A stretch of 64,000 nucleotides of DNA from Phallus indusiatus (GCA_027605045.1 JAQFWX010000114.1:46390-110389), one strand, 5' to 3'. Numbered from the stretch's first letter, positions 1 through 15,800 are shown. Numbers and translations are program-made. The notes: generated by a model from the letters alone, not told the origin.

Positions 1-1317
1 CTGCAATCAATCTCACGCGTCAACATCGTTAGTGTTTAGACTTATTTATAGTACACTCACACTCCACCGTCCCGGCACTGACATAGCCAACAAGCTTGGC
101 AAGCCTAACAGCAGCGCGTTCCATCTCCTCGAACTTTTCTCGTTTAGCAATGGTCACCGGAGCCTCTTCAATAATTTTCTGATGTCTGCGTTGAACCGAG
201 CAATCACGACCGAACAAAGATATCGCATTGCCATATTGATCTGCAAGCAACTGGACTTCTAAATGACGAGCCGACTTGGCTAATTTCATGATGAATATGG
301 GAGAACCTGAAAGAGGACACTGTTAGAGCGTGATTATAACGGATCCGTGTTTTCTTGTACCTGGAACTTCTCCTACTACTGCATTATACGCGTTCTTGAA
401 TGCTTCCGGGGACTCTACCTTGCGAATACCTTTACCGCCTCCACCTTCGCTAGCCTTGATCATGACTGGCCATCCTATCTTTTCGGCTCTCTCCAGTCCT
501 TCCTCGACGGTGGTAACACAGGCATCTTTGTATGCACTGTCGGGAACGGTCACAAATCCTCCTTCGCTCAATACGGTATCACTGATTCCTGTACCACTCC
601 AAGGCATGGTAGGAACATCCGCGCTTTGTGCAACAATTGTACTGGATATCTTATCGCCCAAACTGCGCATTGCACTTCCTGGCGGGCCGATGAAAACGAT
701 TTTGTTTTTGCTTGAAGCAAGAGTTTCGGGTAAACGCGGGTTTTCTGATGCATGTCCCCATCCTGCCCATACAGCATGAACACCCGCTCGTTCCGCGACG
801 TCAACTATGAAGTCGACATTTGCGTAGTTGTTGTTATTTGTTCCTCCAGGAACTTCGACATAACGGTCGGCCATTCGAATGTAGTCCGCATTCACCTTGA
901 GATCCTCAGGCGTTGCCATAACTGTGAACTCGACCGCCCTATCAGTTCCGAAGGTGTCATAGCACCATTGCCTAATAGAGCGGATTTCTTTCACTGCCGC
1001 TATCCCTAATAAACAAGTTAGAAATGACATTTTGTAACATGAATGAAGTGAAAAGTACCATTATTAGCTATTAATACCTAATGTAGTTTTGTCGTGAGAC
1101 TGCGGGAAAAAAGCAAGAAAAAAGGGATATGAACACACTTTAGTAATGACTGTATGTCCGCCATGTTCTTTGACGAAGTTGTGAACTGGTCCGGGCCCAG
1201 CATTTTCTAGCGAGTTTCCTCCTGAACACGGTTGGGTTAGCTCTGTAAAGTGGTCCGGGAAGACACGGTGTTCTTCGTACCAATAAACTGCGCGACTCTA
1301 GAGTGATCATAAGTCAT
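1..1317 (-). CDS. ACC1: Acetyl-CoA carboxylase, 5' part (biotin carboxylase domain)
   Basis: Cytosolic multidomain enzyme that carboxylates acetyl-CoA to malonyl-CoA, the committed step of fatty acid synthesis. Five exons can be read on the minus strand: 1281-1317, 1139-1221, 1059-1077, 361-1005 and 61-306, all with GT-AG borders and matching phase. The start ([18 protein letters not shown]) fits the fungal ACC1 N-terminus. It is followed by [20 protein letters not shown] and the biotin carboxylase ATP-grasp region with [14 protein letters not shown] and [13 protein letters not shown]. The reading stops at ...SAGTVE with a donor after base 61. The window begins exactly on the acceptor AG of that intron, so the next exon is outside. 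About 340 of more than 2,000 residues are present. Exon 3 is only 19 nt and encodes VLIANNG. The family is certain. Confidence 0.96.
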
Positions 1318-1629
1318 CGAGACGACAACCGAATTATCTTAACAAAACGTGATATGATGTATGGGGAGGAATAGGGAAGTGAAAAACGAAAATTGAGTGT
1401 CCCTTTGGACTTTTGAATCGGTGACCTAGTGCTAGAAATTCTTTGGCGCCCGAAGTAACACTGGGGTCAGGACTAGCGCTAGATCGCTTAACCAGCCAAG
1501 TTAGACGTCATCACAGCCCAGCTTGAATATTGTTTGTGCAAAGTCATTTATTGAATTTGCAAATTGTCCATCAAAGAAGCTGTAATAAGACATGTTGGGG
1601 CAAAGAGGAACACAATCCATAATTACTTG
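1318..1629. promoter_or_regulatory. Spacer upstream of ACC1
   Basis: This 312-nt gap lies between the ACC1 start and the stop of the xylulokinase gene, both on the minus strand. It must hold the ACC1 promoter and 5' leader and the xylulokinase 3' end. I see no clear TATA box and no gene in it. Confidence 0.4.
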
Positions 1630-3460
1630 TCATACATCGCTTGTTGCTGTCCGACTGTTCAACACTACGTAGTCCTCGCACTTGGAATACGTATCAACCA
1701 GTCGTCCGTATACCTCCACTTGCTCGGGGTTCGGTCTTGCAACAATCGTCAGCTTTTCTCCCTCTTTTGATTTTAGTTCTTCAAATGTGCCATTATCAGC
1801 TTCGTTGTGTCTCCACCAGGCAAATTGGGCCAGAAGGGCACCACCAATCCCGGCCGCTTCTTTGGTTTCCGCGATGTACACATCCATGCCAAAAAGATCC
1901 GCGCAGAGCTGTCTGATGGATTTGTTCGCTGATGAGCCGCCCGTGATAATCAATCTTTTCAACGGAGGGGCATCTTTGGGAAGCATAGCAATAATTCTCT
2001 GCTTAATAGACAACAACTGCGACTCTACAATAGCGCGGGCATGGTGTGAGTCGGGTATGGCATCCACAGGACTACCATCTTTAAAAAAGAATTCTCCTTG
2101 GATGTTCGGCGGTATAATTTCGGGCAAGGGGAAATAGATTCCGATGAATCCATTATTTCCAGCTGGTGTTCCGTCCAACTGCGCATTGAAAACGTCCCAC
2201 GATGAAGAAGAGTAACGGTTGCGTAGTTGTTCGCGGGCCAGAGCACCATTCTTATAGCAAAGCATGGCGATGTAACCCGGAGGGTCGGTTTGAGTCGGGT
2301 GGGTCAACAGATGTGATGTTGTAAATCGTTTCGGAGGCTCGCTGGCAGGCGGTATAGATAACAAAAATGTAGTCGAAGTGCCCAAAGATAAAATAGCATC
2401 TCCTGTCGTTGAGAGTCCCGCTACTGAGGCGGGATTGTCCCCAGTAAAAGGAGCTACGACACACTCTTGCGATTTCAATGAGCATGTGAACGCAATAAGA
2501 GGCAAAATTGCCTATTTACCTTGACTAAAGCCCCAACGAGTTACCCACCAGGGACCGATTTGTCCCAAAATTGTCCCACCAGGAACGGGCTCTTCTCCCA
2601 ATTTATTCCTCAATTCTGGCCCCCCACAAGCCATTAGCAATTCGTCTTCCCATTTCAAAGTCGAAATATTTAGTAGATTCATGCCACTGGCATCCGAAAT
2701 CTCGATGGGAGCGAACTTTCCTAAAAGAATACTGGCGATCCACGAAGAAACCAATGAGATACGTGCAGTGGCAGCATATATCTCAGGCTGAGTTGTTCGG
2801 ATCTGTTACGGATCGTTATGAATAAGACCTAAAAATATTGTTTCTACGTAGTGCGAGGATAACTCACTTTGGATATTTGTGGTCCGGTAAATCGCTCGTA
2901 TGCCCGACTTCCTGAAATCTCGGCAAGCCGAACCGGACCTCCTACTTCTTCGTGAAGTGCGACGCATTGAGCAGTAGTAGAAGAATCTTGCCAAATCGGC
3001 GCAACTTGGAGCGTAAATGCTCGAGGGGAGAGTTGAGTATGAAGTTTTTGTCCAGGATCCAATGATGATAGAATATCTGAGGCCTCTGTCGACCAGTAAA
3101 CAGAGCCATGTTGCTATATCATGTTTGCAAAGGGGGGATCAGAGATACGTGAACTGTCATTAGAAAGGCTGTGATGATTACCTGTCCGGCCCCTGAGATG
3201 GCTGCGATTTTGCTAAAATCTACGCGTGCAGCTTGCATACGATCAAACAATAAATCAAAAGCTTCCAACCACATCTCGACGGGGCTCGTCACCTGTCCGT
3301 TTGGACCGTGCAAGGTGCCTCCGATAGTGTTGTAATGAGGAAGGTCATTCTCGAATGACACGGAATGTTCATGGAGGATCTCACAGCCAGGTGTAATAAT
3401 AATCGCCTTGAGACTTTGAGTGGATAGATCAAGTCCAAGGAAAGTTGGCTCTGCGATCAT
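1630..3460 (-). CDS. XKS1: D-xylulokinase
   Basis: Cytosolic FGGY-family kinase that phosphorylates D-xylulose to xylulose 5-phosphate, feeding pentoses into the pentose phosphate pathway. Four exons (3182-3460, 2868-3113, 2520-2802, 1630-2465) give 547 residues with consistent phases. The start is the ATG at 3460 (MIAEPTFLGLDLSTQSLKAI), just before the N-terminal phosphate-binding FLGLDLSTQS. Other family marks are ISGAGQQHGSVYW across the first intron, FTGDNPASVAGL, and LSLGTSTTFLL of the second FGGY lobe. The open frame continues upstream of 3460, but that stretch has no family similarity that I recognise. Length and motif order are normal for fungal xylulokinases. It is divergent from the zinc transporter across a 1.1-kb gap. 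Confidence 0.93.
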
Positions 3461-4539
3461 CGCGAGGGAATGAATGAATTCACTCTGCCTCGCTCGCCGC
3501 CAAGAAACCAGGTACTTGGGAAGGAATGGGAACTGACTCGGAGACTTCCGGACCGGTCGGCAATCGCCCGGCGTCCTTCGCAATTTGTCGCATACAGTCT
3601 TTAGACAATGAGTCCTCTCGACATTTGATTTCTCAGAATTGAAGTATGTCTATAATAAATGAATTCCATTTACTTCATTTCGCTTTGTTTTCAAGCACCA
3701 CCGACACCTAGAAGGGGGCACCAGCGAACATCCATACGGTTCTGTTTTTTTTTCGTTATTGCATCCGCCCTGTTTACATATGAAAATTTGTATAAGTTTA
3801 TTTATGAAGAACAAGAACTAAACCTAAGATGGAGTATAGAAAGATGCGCATGTCGCGGGAATTTCTCAAATCACTACTTTGTGATAGAACCTCAGCCTGG
3901 TTGCGCTGTAACTCTATTATAAATACTTTTCTTCTTGAAAACCTCTCCTAAACTTTCCAGAATTAAGGTATGTGGAGAAAAAGGTTCCAATTTGAACAAA
4001 AATGAGAAGTTGGAATAAATTAAAGGCCTATTCTTGGCTCGACTCGGGTGTGCCAGTACTGACAATTGGAATTCAAAAGCGACCAATAGTCTTTTAAGGC
4101 AAAACTCAAAAATAATAGTCTTTGTTATCCCCTCCTCGTATAGGGTAGCACCTCACGCCCTCTGACGTACCGAGCACATGCTGCGGGTACCAGAACGGTT
4201 CTCGTCCTCGGATTTTCCAGGCATCGATCTGCATGGCTGACTCGGATCTTTCGACTGGACTTATCTGTCATAGTTTTCCGGAAGAAAAAAGTTCCTGACT
4301 CCTCGAATTCTCATGTTCTCAATTCATCATGTGTGAAAGATGTGTGAAAAGGATCCGATAACCAGCAAATGCCCTGTCTCCATATTATCTGACTGTTGCG
4401 GTACTCGCTGCTGGTGTGGTACTCCGCGATTACATAACACACATATATACCCCCTCGAACAATACGTCTTTTCCGCGCCTCTCCTCTTTCCTCTTTTTCC
4501 CAAGGCTCCTTTTCCGCTAAAAATTCTGTTTTCTTGGAA
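3461..4539. promoter_or_regulatory. Divergent intergenic region, xylulokinase / ZIP transporter
   Basis: About 1.1 kb separates two divergently transcribed genes, so both promoters should lie here. The sequence is AT-rich in its first half and has pyrimidine-rich stretches just before the ZIP start (about 4465-4510). Only short unconvincing open frames occur. I see no recognisable gene or repeat. Confidence 0.4.
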
Positions 4540-5927
4540 ATGTCTGACCAGAATCAATGCGGCAATGTCGACAATGAAGTCAGCCTCTTCGGCGTCCGAG
4601 TGGCCTCTGTCTTCATTATCCTGGCCACTTCAATGACAGGGGCTTTCTTTCCAGTCCTCACTCGCAAATCAACGGTCATCGCAGTTCCCGAGGTTGTGTT
4701 CCAGTACGTTACCCAAAGTTTATGGAGACGTTTTTCCATTTAATTTCGTCAAAAACCTCAGATTCGCCAAGTACTTCGGTTCTGGAGTCATTGTGAGTCC
4801 TCATTTCCCGCATGAAAAGTTTACCCGCCTCAAAAAAAAATCTCTCAGATAGCGACGGCTTTCATTCATTTGTTGTCTCCAGCAATCTCGGAATTAACGG
4901 CGCCATGTCTGGGCCCTGCATGGCAGATTTATGTATGTTCCTTGGTTTCGTCTTGGCCCATGGATCGCTAATCCTGAGTACTGAACTCACAAACACAGCC
5001 ATATCCCTTGGCTATTTCAATGGCTAGCGTCCTTGGTATCTTCTTTTTGGAATTACTTGCCTTCCGTTGGGGAACCGCGAAATTGGCGAAGATAGGCAAG
5101 AAGGCTTATGGTTCGTATTTCCGTTCTCTTGACACGTCCATTGATTCACGTGTCACGGGCAGATGTTCATGGTCATGGTCTAAATGCCCATAGTGCACAT
5201 GGGCCGGAGCAAACTGTAGTTAATGAAAAGGCGTCCAGTCATGATGAAGAGTCTGCGATTGCAATGGCAATGGCAGAAAATCCTTTGGAATCAGGAATGG
5301 CTCAAGTCATCGGAGTTGCCATCTTGGAATTTGGTGTCCTTTTCCACAGTGTTCTCATCGGGTTGACTTTGGCTGTTGACCCGAATTTCAAAGTTTTGTT
5401 CGTTGTGATTGTTTTCCACCGTGAGTTTACCATTTTCCCCCTCCTCCCGGGCCCGCGTTCGTAAGAAACCTCTTACCGTCGTTAATGTTACGCAGAAATG
5501 TTCGAAGGTCTTGGTCTTGGTGCCCGTCTCGCTTATCTCGACTTACCACAAGGTTATCGGTGGGCTCCTTATGTTGGCGCCGCCCTTTACGGCTGCACGA
5601 CTCCCATTGGTATCGCCGCTGGCCTGGGTGTGAGGACGACCTACAATCCAAACAGCACGACCGCCTCAATCGTCAGTGGTGTTCTTGATTCCATTAGTTC
5701 CGGAATTTTATTGTACACTGGTCTTGTTGAGGTACGTTCTTGGCATCATTGTTTCGCGTGAAAAGAAAACTCCATTAACATTGTGGGAAAATACTCTGTA
5801 GCTACTCGCTCACGAATTTTTATTCAATCCCGACATGCCAAAGATGTCGAACAAGAAACTATTCTTCGCTCTTGCCACCATGGTGTTTGGTGCGGGTATA
5901 ATGGCTTTACTTGGAAGATGGGCCTGA
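4540..5927 (+). CDS. ZIP family zinc/iron transporter (ZRT-like)
   Basis: Membrane permease of the ZIP family, probably importing Zn2+ (or Fe2+) at the plasma membrane. Seven exons (4540-4703, 4762-4792, 4849-4932, 4999-5110, 5163-5420, 5496-5731, 5802-5927) join in phase to 336 residues. The ATG at 4540 starts MSDQNQCGNVDNE, and the first TM segment (VFIILATSMTGAFFPVL) follows. A histidine-rich cytosolic loop (DVHGHGLNAHSAHG) sits between TM3 and TM4, as in ZRT1/ZRT2. TM4 carries the metal-binding FHSVLIGLTLAV and TM5 carries FHQMFEGLGLGARLAY. The last helix ends FGAGIMALLGRWA. Seven introns-and-exons boundaries all use GT-AG; the donor after exon 4 (gttcgt) is weak. Substrate preference cannot be told from sequence alone. 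Confidence 0.93.
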
Positions 5928-6047
5928 TGGATATCTTTAACGAATTACGTATTTCTCGAGATATTCGGGAAAGCGGCTGTACAAGTTGCCTCTTGTTTCA
6001 GTAAACATGATGTCATTATTATGTAGAACTATATGATGTTGATTTTT

Positions 6048-6782
6048 TTAGTTTATTTTCTTGCGTGGAACAGCAGCGATATTAATCATGGATGAGATCC
6101 TTCCCCACATGTCGATGGTCATGACGAAGGGAATCAAGAGAAAGGGCACATAGCTGCTTAAAAGAATTGCACGTTGAAGATCGGTTATACCACCAGGCGA
6201 AATTTTTGGATGAACTGAGGGTGTCTCGAGGATTAGCCACACACAGGGGAATGTGGCGACCGTTGTGACCGTCCCGTAAACCAGCAAAAGTAGATAACTT
6301 TGGCGCAAATCTGCGACAGCCGAGCAAAATGTTGAAACTACGATTCACGAAGAAAAAAACCACACATACCAAACCACAAGTTGTAGACGGCGATCAGATA
6401 GGTTGGAAATTGAAACAGCCTCAAAACAAAAACAAAAAAAGAATCAACTCCCGAATATTTACCGCAAAGATTGAAGGAAAAATTTTACAATTCAATCCAC
6501 AGAAGAGAGCGGAACCAAGCAAATGACAGATCCGTACCCATCGCACCTCGAATCAAAGGATCGCCAGAGAACGTTAAATACCAATCAATGTTCTTCGCAA
6601 TAAACTGCGGTCTCAGGTGCGATGGTACAAGAGGTTGCACATCCATGAACACGAAGGCAATTATGTGAACCTGATAACCAATGAAGTCTACAATTTGAAA
6701 CGTGATACGCTTCACGTACAATGAAGAAACATAAGTAAAGGAAATCCAAAGGTCGAGAAGACAAAGGACGTCTAGCGGGCAT
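6048..6782 (-). CDS. TMEM97/sigma-2 receptor-like EXPERA-domain membrane protein
   Basis: Small ER membrane protein of the EXPERA/TMEM97 (sigma-2 receptor) family, which takes part in sterol-related processes in animals. The role here is inferred. Four exons (6720-6782, 6489-6670, 6370-6419, 6048-6310) give 185 residues. The first helix is LYLCFFIVHIIAFVFMDVQPL. WYLTFSGDPLI and the loop to AWFRSLLWIELLFQFPTYLI match the family core. Two further helices follow (SYLLLLVYGTVTTVATFPC and LSSYVPFLLIPFVMTIDMWG). The C-terminus is PRKKIN, a KKxx ER-retrieval signal as expected for this family. The gene is convergent with the ZIP transporter across about 120 nt. Confidence 0.85.
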
Positions 6783-7053
6783 GGCGTCGTACTCTGTTAC
6801 TTTGTGGCGACAGAAATTGAGCTACCTCCGGCAAACGCCGATGGTGACGAAAGTTGGAGCTTAGTACCCGGTATTTGGTTCGGTGTATGTGGTTCAAAAG
6901 CCGTCGTCTTCTCACTATTCCAATTATTCGTAAGGAACAATTGAAAATGACGGTGACATCTCTCAATAACCAAAACGATGTTATTCTTTCACGTTTATAA
7001 GCAATCGCATAGACAGGGTACTTTTCTTCGATCAAACTCTATTTTTCTACCGA

Positions 7054-8389
7054 TCACCGAGTGTGCGAAGGACCTTCACTGGTATACTTCTCGAAACCGA
7101 AGTATTCTTTTCCAATGGATCGATAAACTTCCAAATCAACGGCCATTTTCCTAAACGAAGCATGTTAGTCACAATTGACTAATCGCGAGCATAATCGTTT
7201 ATGCTTACTCTTCCAAGGTTGCCCGTATAGGTACTCCTAAGCCTTTATAGGTTTCTGGACGGTCTTGAATACGCTCCAACCACGCTTGAATATTATTGTA
7301 TGGTTCAAGTGCGACATCGATGAAAGGTCCGTTCATCAACCTATTTACATAAGTGAGTCTCTCGCGCACTGCTACGATGTGTTGTTTTACCAGGTGCTTT
7401 AGGATTTAGTATCATTTACCGAGGGAAAAAACGGGAAGAAACTCGACGTACAATGTTTTTATATCAGCTAATCCATAGTGATGTCCAACAAGCCATTCAC
7501 GTCCTTCAAGTCGTTTTTCAACCACCGAGTAGAGTCGTTTCACTTCATCCTGTCAACGGTAGGTAAGTACAATAAAATTCAGCCACTTTAGAAGATGACT
7601 CACGACGTAACGGCGCGTTGCGTAGGGAATATCTTCTGGAGCGAATTTAATAAAATGGCTCCTAGAAATTCGAATGAGTCAAATACGGATGATGCTATTT
7701 ACAAGCTAAAGCTTGTCCTTACGCCTGTCCTTGCCTAGGGTGTCGCCATGCAATTAATCAAGTCGGTGGACCGAGTTGAAGCAAAAAAACAAATGGACAA
7801 ACATTGGACCTATTCCACCGTGGGCAAAGAATAACCATTGAAGATCTTCGCTGTATAAATCAGGCTCCTTGATAGGGTCAAAAGATATTTTATGGTCTGT
7901 ATCAAAGCGTTGCGCAAGGTCTAGGTTCGTTAAAAGGTATCAGGATTATATCACAATCAAATCATTCGTGTCAGATAAACTTACACAATAATATAGCCGA
8001 TGATTCAAAAACGGCGAAATCGTTATTGCTATGATCAACAATAGCGGGCGAGCGACCTGAAATGCTGATTTCTCAGAAGGCTCTGCATACGAGTGAATTA
8101 CGCTTAAAGACATGCCATTGGGATTGATTTTCAAGTACCACTCGCTTTTCTGCTCTTTCTCTTGAAAATTTAACTCTTTAACATTGTCTGTCGGAAACGA
8201 ACTTGAAGGGATAAACATAATATTTCTTTATTGCACCACTCACAAGTAATGCCGAGTTCTTCAAGAGCCACCGAAACGGATTGCCCTAAAAGGGGAGGTC
8301 TATCAACCAGACGTTTTTGACAACAGGACTATTTCGATACCGTGTGGGGAAGAAAAAGTATACAAGGTGATTGTTGCAGATTCAGACAT
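7054..8389 (-). CDS. Glutathione S-transferase, Ure2p-like
   Basis: Cytosolic glutathione transferase, probably used in detoxification or redox metabolism. I read ten exons: 8341-8389, 8244-8285, 8116-8187, 7985-8056, 7803-7920, 7723-7734, 7604-7661, 7452-7549, 7209-7340 and 7054-7150, giving 249 residues in phase. The thioredoxin-like domain starts ITLYTFSSPHGQSVSVALEE, continues with EWYLKINPNGRSPAIVD, and then the FESSAILLYLAQRF signature. The all-helical domain has WLFFAHGGIGPMQGQASHF, FAPEDIPYATRRYV, EWLVGHHYGLADIK and WLERIQDRPETYKGLG. Where Ure2p-type GSTs usually read TPNG this one reads SPHG. Two points are odd: the intron 8057-8115 needs a GC donor, and exon 6 is only 12 nt, yet both are required to restore conserved motifs. 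The ORF continues to MAVDLEVYRSIGKEYFGF before the stop. Confidence 0.9.
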
Positions 8390-9116
8390 AATGGAATTTC
8401 CCAAGACTTTCCAGGTAAGGAAATCGCCAATGATTTCAAGGATGGCTGTTTATATATGACAAGGATTCAAACGACTCACTGAAAATAAAATTTATGTATG
8501 TATGTTGCTTTAGTGGAAAAAAAGGTTTCAGAGGGTTGATTTCGCTTCCGAATCATGACTACTAGTGACTCATCCAACCAACAGTAGGATCTTCGAAAAT
8601 ATGCTGATTCACCAAACCCATAATCGGCCTGCGATTGAAATTTGAAGCGATGACCGCCAAAAAAACATCATGTTGTCGTGAGCATCGCGAGTTATATTTA
8701 TGTACATCTGAACCAGTACAACGGAAAGCCGCTGAGTCGTCGGACCCGCTGTCAAAGCCACGTATGTATATGCATATTGGTTAGTAAGAAAACTGACATC
8801 GCTTGAATATCACATCTATTCGATCATTCCACGCTTTCGGTGCCATGCAATTGAATTGGATGAGAAAATGACCGGTGTAAAGCGACAATTGGAAATAAGT
8901 TACGGTGATCAATTCTTCTTTTGAAGAAATACAGGATTGGCTCGTTGACAGACAAGTATCCACTCGGCGACTTTCCGCTTAGAATAATGCAGATGAGTAA
9001 AAGTAGGTAAAAGTACGCTTAAACTCAATCGTTAATCGAATCAAATGGACTATGGAGCAGATCTGTATTTCGTAACTAGAAAGGGAAAAAAATTATAAAG
9101 AAAAAGCACGATATTA
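8390..9116. promoter_or_regulatory. Intergenic region upstream of the GST gene
   Basis: This 727-nt spacer between the GST start and the CDC48 stop must contain the GST promoter and the CDC48 3' UTR. A 60-codon open frame at 8781-8963 (minus) has no recognisable similarity, no introns and no convincing start context. I see no gene. Confidence 0.35.
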
Positions 9117-12233
<3,117 letters not shown>

Positions 12234-12891
12234 GAGATGCAGGAATGAAGAGTATTTGCTTGGTTGGTTGTGGTTGAAGAGAAAGAGACGTTACGGCGAG
12301 TTACAGCAGAACGGTGTTCTAGGGGATGGGTGACGCGGCCTCTGCGTTTTCCCACGAAACAATTAGGGTTGAGTCCCAAGCGAGCAGAGCATTGAGTTTT
12401 TATTGAACATTCGAGTATATTCTTTGGAAATGTGTATTTACATATGGAGATAATATTAAAAATAGGAAACGATTGGGGAGATGTCCTTGTGGTATATTAC
12501 GCGCTAGATTACGCTGTGGATACTAATATCTCAGTGCTGGTTTTCGTTTTCTTTTACATACTTTCTGGTAACGGGTCTTCTATTATAGCGGGTCTGGGCA
12601 TCCCATTGGACGATGTGCTGCTGGTGCTGCATACCTTGCCCTTACTGACGGCGCTCCCTGTAGTCTAGACTCCCCAAACAGCCTGACGGCCTTGACAGTG
12701 CACGTCCTCCTAGAATAAAAAATATGATGATGACATACCGTGTGAAGCATATTTAAAACTGAGCAGCTGCGGCTCGATCCCTCTCTGTCAATTCTCCGAC
12801 CGCTTCGACTCTTGCTTGCAGCTATTCCCCTCCGTCGCCGACGCCTTCCCGGATTTGTGCGGGTCAGTGCAGTGTATACCGGGTGATTCCC
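12234..12891. promoter_or_regulatory. Divergent promoter region, CDC48 / histidine kinase
   Basis: A 658-nt gap separates the divergent starts of CDC48 and the hybrid histidine kinase. It is expected to hold both promoters. No gene, repeat or obvious TATA box could be supported. Confidence 0.4.
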
Positions 12892-15800
12892 ATGCCATTT
12901 CCATGGCTTGACAAGAGAGAAAGACAAGATGCGGCCCCGGTCTTGCCAGTATCCGCTATGGGCACAAGTGACGCCCACGGTCATCCCAGTACTCAAAAGA
13001 AGAAATCGGTTAGTTTCAGAAACATCTCCTGGGCCTCCTTCTGGGCCGCGTTCAAGGAGCGACTAGGTTCTGGCAGCGCTCTCAGCGAGTCTCTTTTACT
13101 CGAGTCTGGCGATCTTGATCTCGAGAAAATCGACCCTGCTCTCATACACCCACTCCCCAACTTGTCCGCCAACAACGAGAACAATAATACCCCTGCCGAT
13201 GAAGATGAAGGTCCAATTGACGAAATCGTCGTTGACAATCTAATGTCCTCAGATGAAACAACTCATCGCACGCCAACAGATCTTCTCGCAACTGGCACGG
13301 GCGGCAGTCCCGAAAAGCCTGTTCCTATTCATGAAAGTCGCCCAGGTACTGCCGGAACAGACAACGACGGCAGTCTTTCCATTGCAGAGTTCGCTTGGGT
13401 TCACTCTGTTTGGACCGCTTTTCGCTGGAGACTTTATCCCACCATCGAAAGATTTTTTTTCTTGCAATTTCAAGATGAGGCTATGGAAGCTCAGTTTTCC
13501 CGCGAGGTGTGGTTCACCACCAAACAACTGGCCTTATGGGCAAGGTGATTCCTTTGTTTCCCACTCCCAAACATGACGTTTTGACTAATTCAACCAGTTT
13601 ATTTTACGTTCTCAATTGGATCATCGGCTGCGTTCTGCTACCCGCTCCCCATCCTTTGATGGAACGAATATACTACTGGGGTGTAAGAATTCCTTCCCAA
13701 TTATTGTTGACGCCAATCTCAAATGGAATTGTAGATTGCCCCTGTCATAACTTTACCTCTTGTCTTCTTTGTTGCGTTCGATTTTCGCCGACGTTATAAT
13801 CTTTTTTACCAAATTTACTTGGCTTGTGCTACCTGGTCTTGGTATGTTCCTCAACGTGGTCTCCCCCCAAACCTCTCAAGTATTGACTACACACTCTTAG
13901 GGTTTTATATCAGTGTCTTTTGTACGATATTAATGCTCGTTTTTCTTCGAACTTTATTCACTAATCTGGCTTCCAGTCTTATTCTTTGTGGTTTTTATCC
14001 GGGTCAAAAAATGTATTTTTCATGCAGTGGCAGGGATTTTCTTGGGTTACTTTAGTGCGTTCTTTTATCAACACTCGCTCTTCTTCACTCAGAGATAATA
14101 ATCTCTTCTCAAACAGTTATGCTTCCGCACTACCAGCAATTTCTCTTTTCGCTTTGGGTCAACAACGTCTTTTTGTTCTCTTTCCTGCAATCGGAGTCGT
14201 TGTTGTAATGTCCGTTTGGATCGTTCCTTTCCGTCATACGTGGGCTAGGAGTGAGTTTACCCGGCTCTGCATTTGATACTCTTGATGTGAAACGTTTTTT
14301 TAGGTGTTTTGAATGTATTTGTATTTCAGGTATTGGTGTTTGCTTTGCTGTGCGCATCATTGATTGACATCCCATAACATTAACCTATCAAGATGTTTCT
14401 TTTATGGTTACATTATTTACGGGAAAATGTATGTTCTAAATACTGATATCCCGCGCACCAGGTCATACTGATCGTATTATAAGGCCGATCGACGATTATA
14501 CTCCTTACGCGAACAACTCAAAATTCAAGTTTGTATATATCTTGTATATTCTATGTCTCCCTCTTTAACCCCTTTTGGAAAAAACAGTTTCGGGCGACTC
14601 AAAAAGCACAAATTAATGAACGTCAAGCTGGTACGTTGTCCCTTTACAATTTGACTCCCTTTTTTTGATCGATATCTCTAAAGCTGACAGCAAACGCCGA
14701 TTGACATCGTACATCTTTCATGAGGTAAGCGCTTTATCTCTTAAAGGAAAAGAATGGGGGTGCTTCATTCTGATGGGACTTGATAGGTTCGAGTGCCGCT
14801 GAACACCGCCTGTCAGTATATTTGAATAAAACAAGGCGATGCGTGTCAAAATCTGACAATCTTTATGATTCAGTACTAGCCGTCCAAAATATGGAAGCTA
14901 ACGACTCAATCCCAAAGGGACAAGAAATAGAGTTTGCCGCACTAGAAGGCAGTCTAAGTATGATGTCCAAGGGTACGCTGCATCTTTCTCAATACATGCT
15001 AAAAAAACGTTTCCTTTTTTGTTAACGTTGCACTGAACTAGTACTCAATGACGTCTTGGATTTCAACCGCATGGATTCTGGCCGATTCGAGTCTGTCAAC
15101 CGTCCGTATACGTTTCATACAGCTCTTCGTTCAATGCTTGTTCCGTTGCAATTGGCTGCTGACGTCCGCGGTCTGGAGTTATGCACGGATATGGACAAAC
15201 GCTTAGACGAGGTGGGTTACATTCTGCTTTTTATGTTCTATGCTTATTCTTCTTACTTAGACGGCTCGAAGAGCTTGGTATCGTGCTTTGGATGAATCGC
15301 CCGAATGGATTGAACAAAAGCTCCGTGAACATCCAAATGAAGAAGGAATCGTCGTCGGAGATGAAATGCGTCTACGGCAGATCATCACAAACCTAACAAG
15401 GTTAGATACCATTCATAATTACTGCCATCAAAGGACCTAATTCGCCAAACTATGGCATGTGTAGCAATGCCTGTAAATTCACGTCAACAGGCGGTAAAAT
15501 CACTGTACGGACTAAATTGTTATATCCTGTCCTAAAGTCGGCGGAAGACCAAGAGCCTTCGGTGAAATCTATGAACCCGAGCCTTTCGGCTTTCCGACTT
15601 AGCCAGCACGATGCACTTCATTCACCTCATTCGGACAATATTGTCGTTCGAATAGAAATTGAGGATACGGGTGTTGGTATTCGGTAAGTGATTACGTGAT
15701 TTTCGTCTAGATAATTACAGTTGACCTTGCATTTTAAGAGCTCGAGATTTGGTAGATAAGAAACTGTTCAGTCCTTATGTTCAAACGGAGGTGCATATTT

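Noticed and set aside
8781..8963. Possible small gene or pseudogene between GST and CDC48
   Set aside because: Sixty codons with no recognisable similarity and no supporting splice or start signals.
14430..14510. Apparent stop codons in the linker of the histidine kinase
   Set aside because: Using the later acceptor TTATAAG before GCCGATCG gives ADRRLYSLREQLKIQ, the conserved linker; the stops are intronic.
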